A DNA stretch of 64,000 bases. Source: UBA940 sp964464465. Lineage in GTDB: Bacteria; Bacteroidota; Bacteroidia; Bacteroidales; Rikenellaceae. The stretch covers positions 1-64,000 of the forward strand of contig CAYXGF010000001.1 of assembly GCA_964464465.1 (NCBI GenBank). The letters are read 5' to 3'. Below the pieces are notes generated by a model, which had not been told where the DNA came from, searched no databases, and saw only the letters and a list, made by a program, of their open reading frames with translations. Of this stretch, positions 62,138-64,000 are shown piece by piece (positions within the stretch are counted from its first letter, which is position 1; each line of letters begins with the position of its first letter). The position numbers and the translations under genes were made by a program.

Positions 62138-62503
62138 ATGAACGCAAACATCGAGTGCGGACAGAAAGGCGAGCAGGCCGCCGCGGAATACCTTCTCGGA
62201 GAGGGGTTCGAAATTCTCGACCGCAACTGGCGAATTGGACATTACGAGATAGACATCGTAGCCCGCAAGGGCGGCACGCTGCATATCGTCGAAGTCAAAA
62301 GCCGAAAGAAGGATTCGCTGACTCTGCCCGAGGAGGCTCTCACGCCTGCCAAACAGCGCTCTCTGCTGCGTGCGGCCGCCGGATATGCCGCGATGCATGC
62401 CATACACACAGACATAAGCATAGACCTTGTGGCGGTATCGGTTTCGGCCGACGGCCATTGCGACATCCGTTACATACCGAATGCCGTTATTCCCAGGTGG
62501 TAA
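62138..62503 (+). CDS. YraN family (UPF0102) endonuclease-fold protein
   Basis: A 121-residue protein with the UPF0102 pattern: GQKGEQAAAEYL, GFEILDRNWR, GHYEIDIVARKG and IVEVKSRK, which form the Asp-(Glu-x-Lys) nuclease site. The function is unclear, possibly linked to DNA repair or RNA processing. It directly follows pepE. Confidence 0.9.
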   Translation: MNANIECGQKGEQAAAEYLLGEGFEILDRNWRIGHYEIDIVARKGGTLHIVEVKSRKKDSLTLPEEALTPAKQRSLLRAAAGYAAMHAIHTDISIDLVAVSVSADGHCDIRYIPNAVIPRW

Positions 62504-62563
62504 GTTTGCAACGTACATAAAAAAGTAATAACTTCGCGTCCGGAAAAATCACGCCTATTAGAC

Positions 62564-63796
62564 ATGTGGTGGTATAATACAGGTATTCACGCGTTCGACT
62601 GCGCCGCACGGATTCTTTCCCTATGGAAACCGAAGGCCGCCATGTGGTGCGAAGGACGCAAAGACATATTCGACAGAATGGCCCGTGCCATAGGCGACGG
62701 CGGCGACATCATCTGGGTGCACGCCGCATCTCTGGGCGAATTCGAACAGGGACGGCCGGTAATCGAGAAGATACGCAGCGAGTATCCGCAGTACAGGATT
62801 CTGCTCACGTTCTTCTCCCCGTCCGGATACGAAATACGCAAAAACTACCCGGGAGCCGACTACATATTCTACCTGCCGTCCGACACTCCGTCGAACGTAA
62901 GGCGCTTTCTCGACATCGTAAAACCGAAAATCGCCATAATCATAAAATACGAGTTCTGGCTCAATTATCTGTACGAACTGCCGCGCCGCGGCTGCAAGAC
63001 ATACATAATATCGTCCATTTTCAGACCCGGCTCCGTATTCTTCAAATCCTACGGCGGGGCATTCCGCCGTGCGCTGAGAAGTTTCGACACGATTTTCGTA
63101 CAGAACGACCAGTCGGTCTCGCTTCTGGCGTCCATCGGCATCACCGATGCGGTCAAGGCGGGCGACACGCGCTTCGACCGTGTCGCCGAGATAACATCCA
63201 AAGCCCGCAGGATAGAGAGCATAGAACACTTCGCCGACGGCAAACCGGTGTTCGTGGCCGGAAGCACGTGGCCGCCCGACGAAGAGCTTATCGTCAGACT
63301 CGCGGCTGCGCACAGGGACGTGAAGTTCATCATCGTCCCGCACGAGATAGAGGAGCAGCGCATCCGCAGCCTCGCGGCCGGAATAGAGGGAGGCGCGGTG
63401 CGGTACACGCTCTACGACCGCACGCCCGAACAACAAAAAGCGCAGGTGATGATTGTGGACACCATAGGAATACTCTCCTCCATCTATTCGTACGCCGACT
63501 GCGCGTACATTGGCGGCGGATTCGGCGTCGGAATACACAACACGCTGGAAGCGGCGGCTTTCTCGCTGCCCGTCGCATTCGGTCCCAACTGGCAGCGCTT
63601 CAAGGAGGCCGCCGACCTCATATCGCTCGGCGCAGCACGCAGCGTGGACGGATACGGACAGCTGGAAGAGTGGTTCTCGGAGCTGCACGGCAACCCGGCA
63701 CTGCGTCTGGGTGCAGGAGAGGCCGCAGGCAAGTACATCCGGGACAACAAGGGCGCAACGGACAAAATCGTATCGCACATATTCGGCGAACGATAA
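62564..63796 (+). CDS. waaA: 3-deoxy-D-manno-octulosonic acid transferase
   Basis: A 410-residue inner-membrane-associated GT30 enzyme that adds Kdo to lipid A precursor. It shows WVHAASLGEFEQGRPVIEKI, the YLPSDTPSNVRRFLDIVKP region, EFWLNYL, and the acceptor/donor block AGSTWPPDEE with GGGFGVGIHNTLEAAAFSLPV. It is probably monofunctional or bifunctional; the number of Kdo transferred cannot be read here. It has its own weak promoter-like TAACTTCG (one mismatch) near 62529. Confidence 0.93.
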   Translation: MWWYNTGIHAFDCAARILSLWKPKAAMWCEGRKDIFDRMARAIGDGGDIIWVHAASLGEFEQGRPVIEKIRSEYPQYRILLTFFSPSGYEIRKNYPGADYIFYLPSDTPSNVRRFLDIVKPKIAIIIKYEFWLNYLYELPRRGCKTYIISSIFRPGSVFFKSYGGAFRRALRSFDTIFVQNDQSVSLLASIGITDAVKAGDTRFDRVAEITSKARRIESIEHFADGKPVFVAGSTWPPDEELIVRLAAAHRDVKFIIVPHEIEEQRIRSLAAGIEGGAVRYTLYDRTPEQQKAQVMIVDTIGILSSIYSYADCAYIGGGFGVGIHNTLEAAAFSLPVAFGPNWQRFKEAADLISLGAARSVDGYGQLEEWFSELHGNPALRLGAGEAAGKYIRDNKGATDKIVSHIFGER

Positions 63797-63876
63797 TACG
63801 GAACACAGCCCATGGCAGGCGAACGGCAATCCGCACACGTGAGCCGGCAGATATTGCATTTCCGGAAACGATGAGC

Positions 63877-63884
63877 TATCTTTG
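63877..63884 (+). promoter_or_regulatory. Promoter of the last gene in the window
   Basis: TATCTTTG (TAnnTTTG) with TTG at 63854-63856, 20 bp upstream, gives the best -33/-7 pairing seen in the window. The ATG is at 63918. Confidence 0.75.
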
Positions 63885-63917
63885 ATTCGAAAAAATCCGG
63901 AACAAATACACAACGAT

Positions 63918-64000
63918 ATGAAACACTACCGACTCATTCTCGCTGCGGGCGCCATGCTGCTCGCACACATCGGCCTGACCGCCCAGACCGTATGGCACGA
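63918..64000 (+). CDS. Exported protein, N-terminus only (3' truncated by window edge)
   Basis: Only 27 complete codons are visible. They encode a signal peptide (basic MKHYR, hydrophobic core, predicted cleavage after LTAQ). The product cannot be named from this fragment. Confidence 0.6.
   Translation, partial: MKHYRLILAAGAMLLAHIGLTAQTVWH

Noticed and set aside
1..64000. tRNA or rRNA genes
   Set aside because: No cloverleaf-like sequence or 16S/23S signature was recognised in any intergenic region on either strand. A dedicated scan was not possible.

Overview
The window is a chromosomal segment of a Bacteroidota bacterium, most likely order Bacteroidales and probably Alistipes or a close relative. 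The inference rests on GC-rich coding sequence, repeated TAnnTTTG-type -7 promoter boxes, a bacterial serine palmitoyltransferase, a bamD-rpoZ-coaBC-recN block, MurA with Asp at the usual Cys position, TonB-dependent receptor and DUF5689 lipoproteins, and GH127. Species was not confirmed by any search. I saw no rRNA, tRNA, CRISPR, IS transposase or prophage genes.

Layout. 1-8 kb: the 3' part of an MFS transporter, an AT-rich lipoprotein/subtilase pair, bacterioferritin, and DsbD followed by a GT4 glycosyltransferase. 7.5-13.5 kb: a leftward heavy-metal efflux operon (Cys/His-rich exported protein, His-rich adaptor, HME-RND pump, TolC-like channel). 13.6-17.6 kb: divergent from it, a TonB-dependent receptor with two tandem DUF5689 lipoproteins. 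17.5-21 kb: tatD, dprA, birA and dapD leftward. 21.1-24.5 kb: prolyl oligopeptidase and aspartate kinase rightward. 24.6-26.7 kb: an LRR/EF-hand exported protein and a small XRE regulator in AT-rich DNA. 26.8-31 kb: recN, coaBC, rpoZ and bamD leftward. 31.3-33.4 kb: serine palmitoyltransferase (broken by an artificial N gap) and a glycerophosphodiester phosphodiesterase. 33.5-35.3 kb: GH127. 35.7-38.5 kb: rplM-rpsI-rpsB-tsf leftward. 39.3-48.7 kb: valS leftward, then lon, der, sppA and a small membrane-anchored protein rightward. 49.2-53.7 kb: acpP, fabF, rnc, radC and murA leftward. 53.9-56.7 kb: purN, a sigma/membrane-protein pair and an ECF-type S component. 56.7-61.2 kb: a redox island (polyferredoxin, aldo/keto reductase-ferredoxin, DUF1893, DUF362). 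61.4-64 kb: pepE, yraN, waaA and the start of an exported protein.

The signals least explained by gene content are non-coding. First, a ~75-bp palindromic unit that carries a promoter box at one end is repeated in tandem ahead of both valS and der, on opposite strands. Second, a ~140-220 bp repeat with terminal inverted repeats and conserved internal hairpins occurs after the SppA-linked gene and in front of the sigma-factor gene. The strongest protein-level candidates for undescribed systems are the metal-efflux locus divergent from the TonB/DUF5689 operon, and the redox island.
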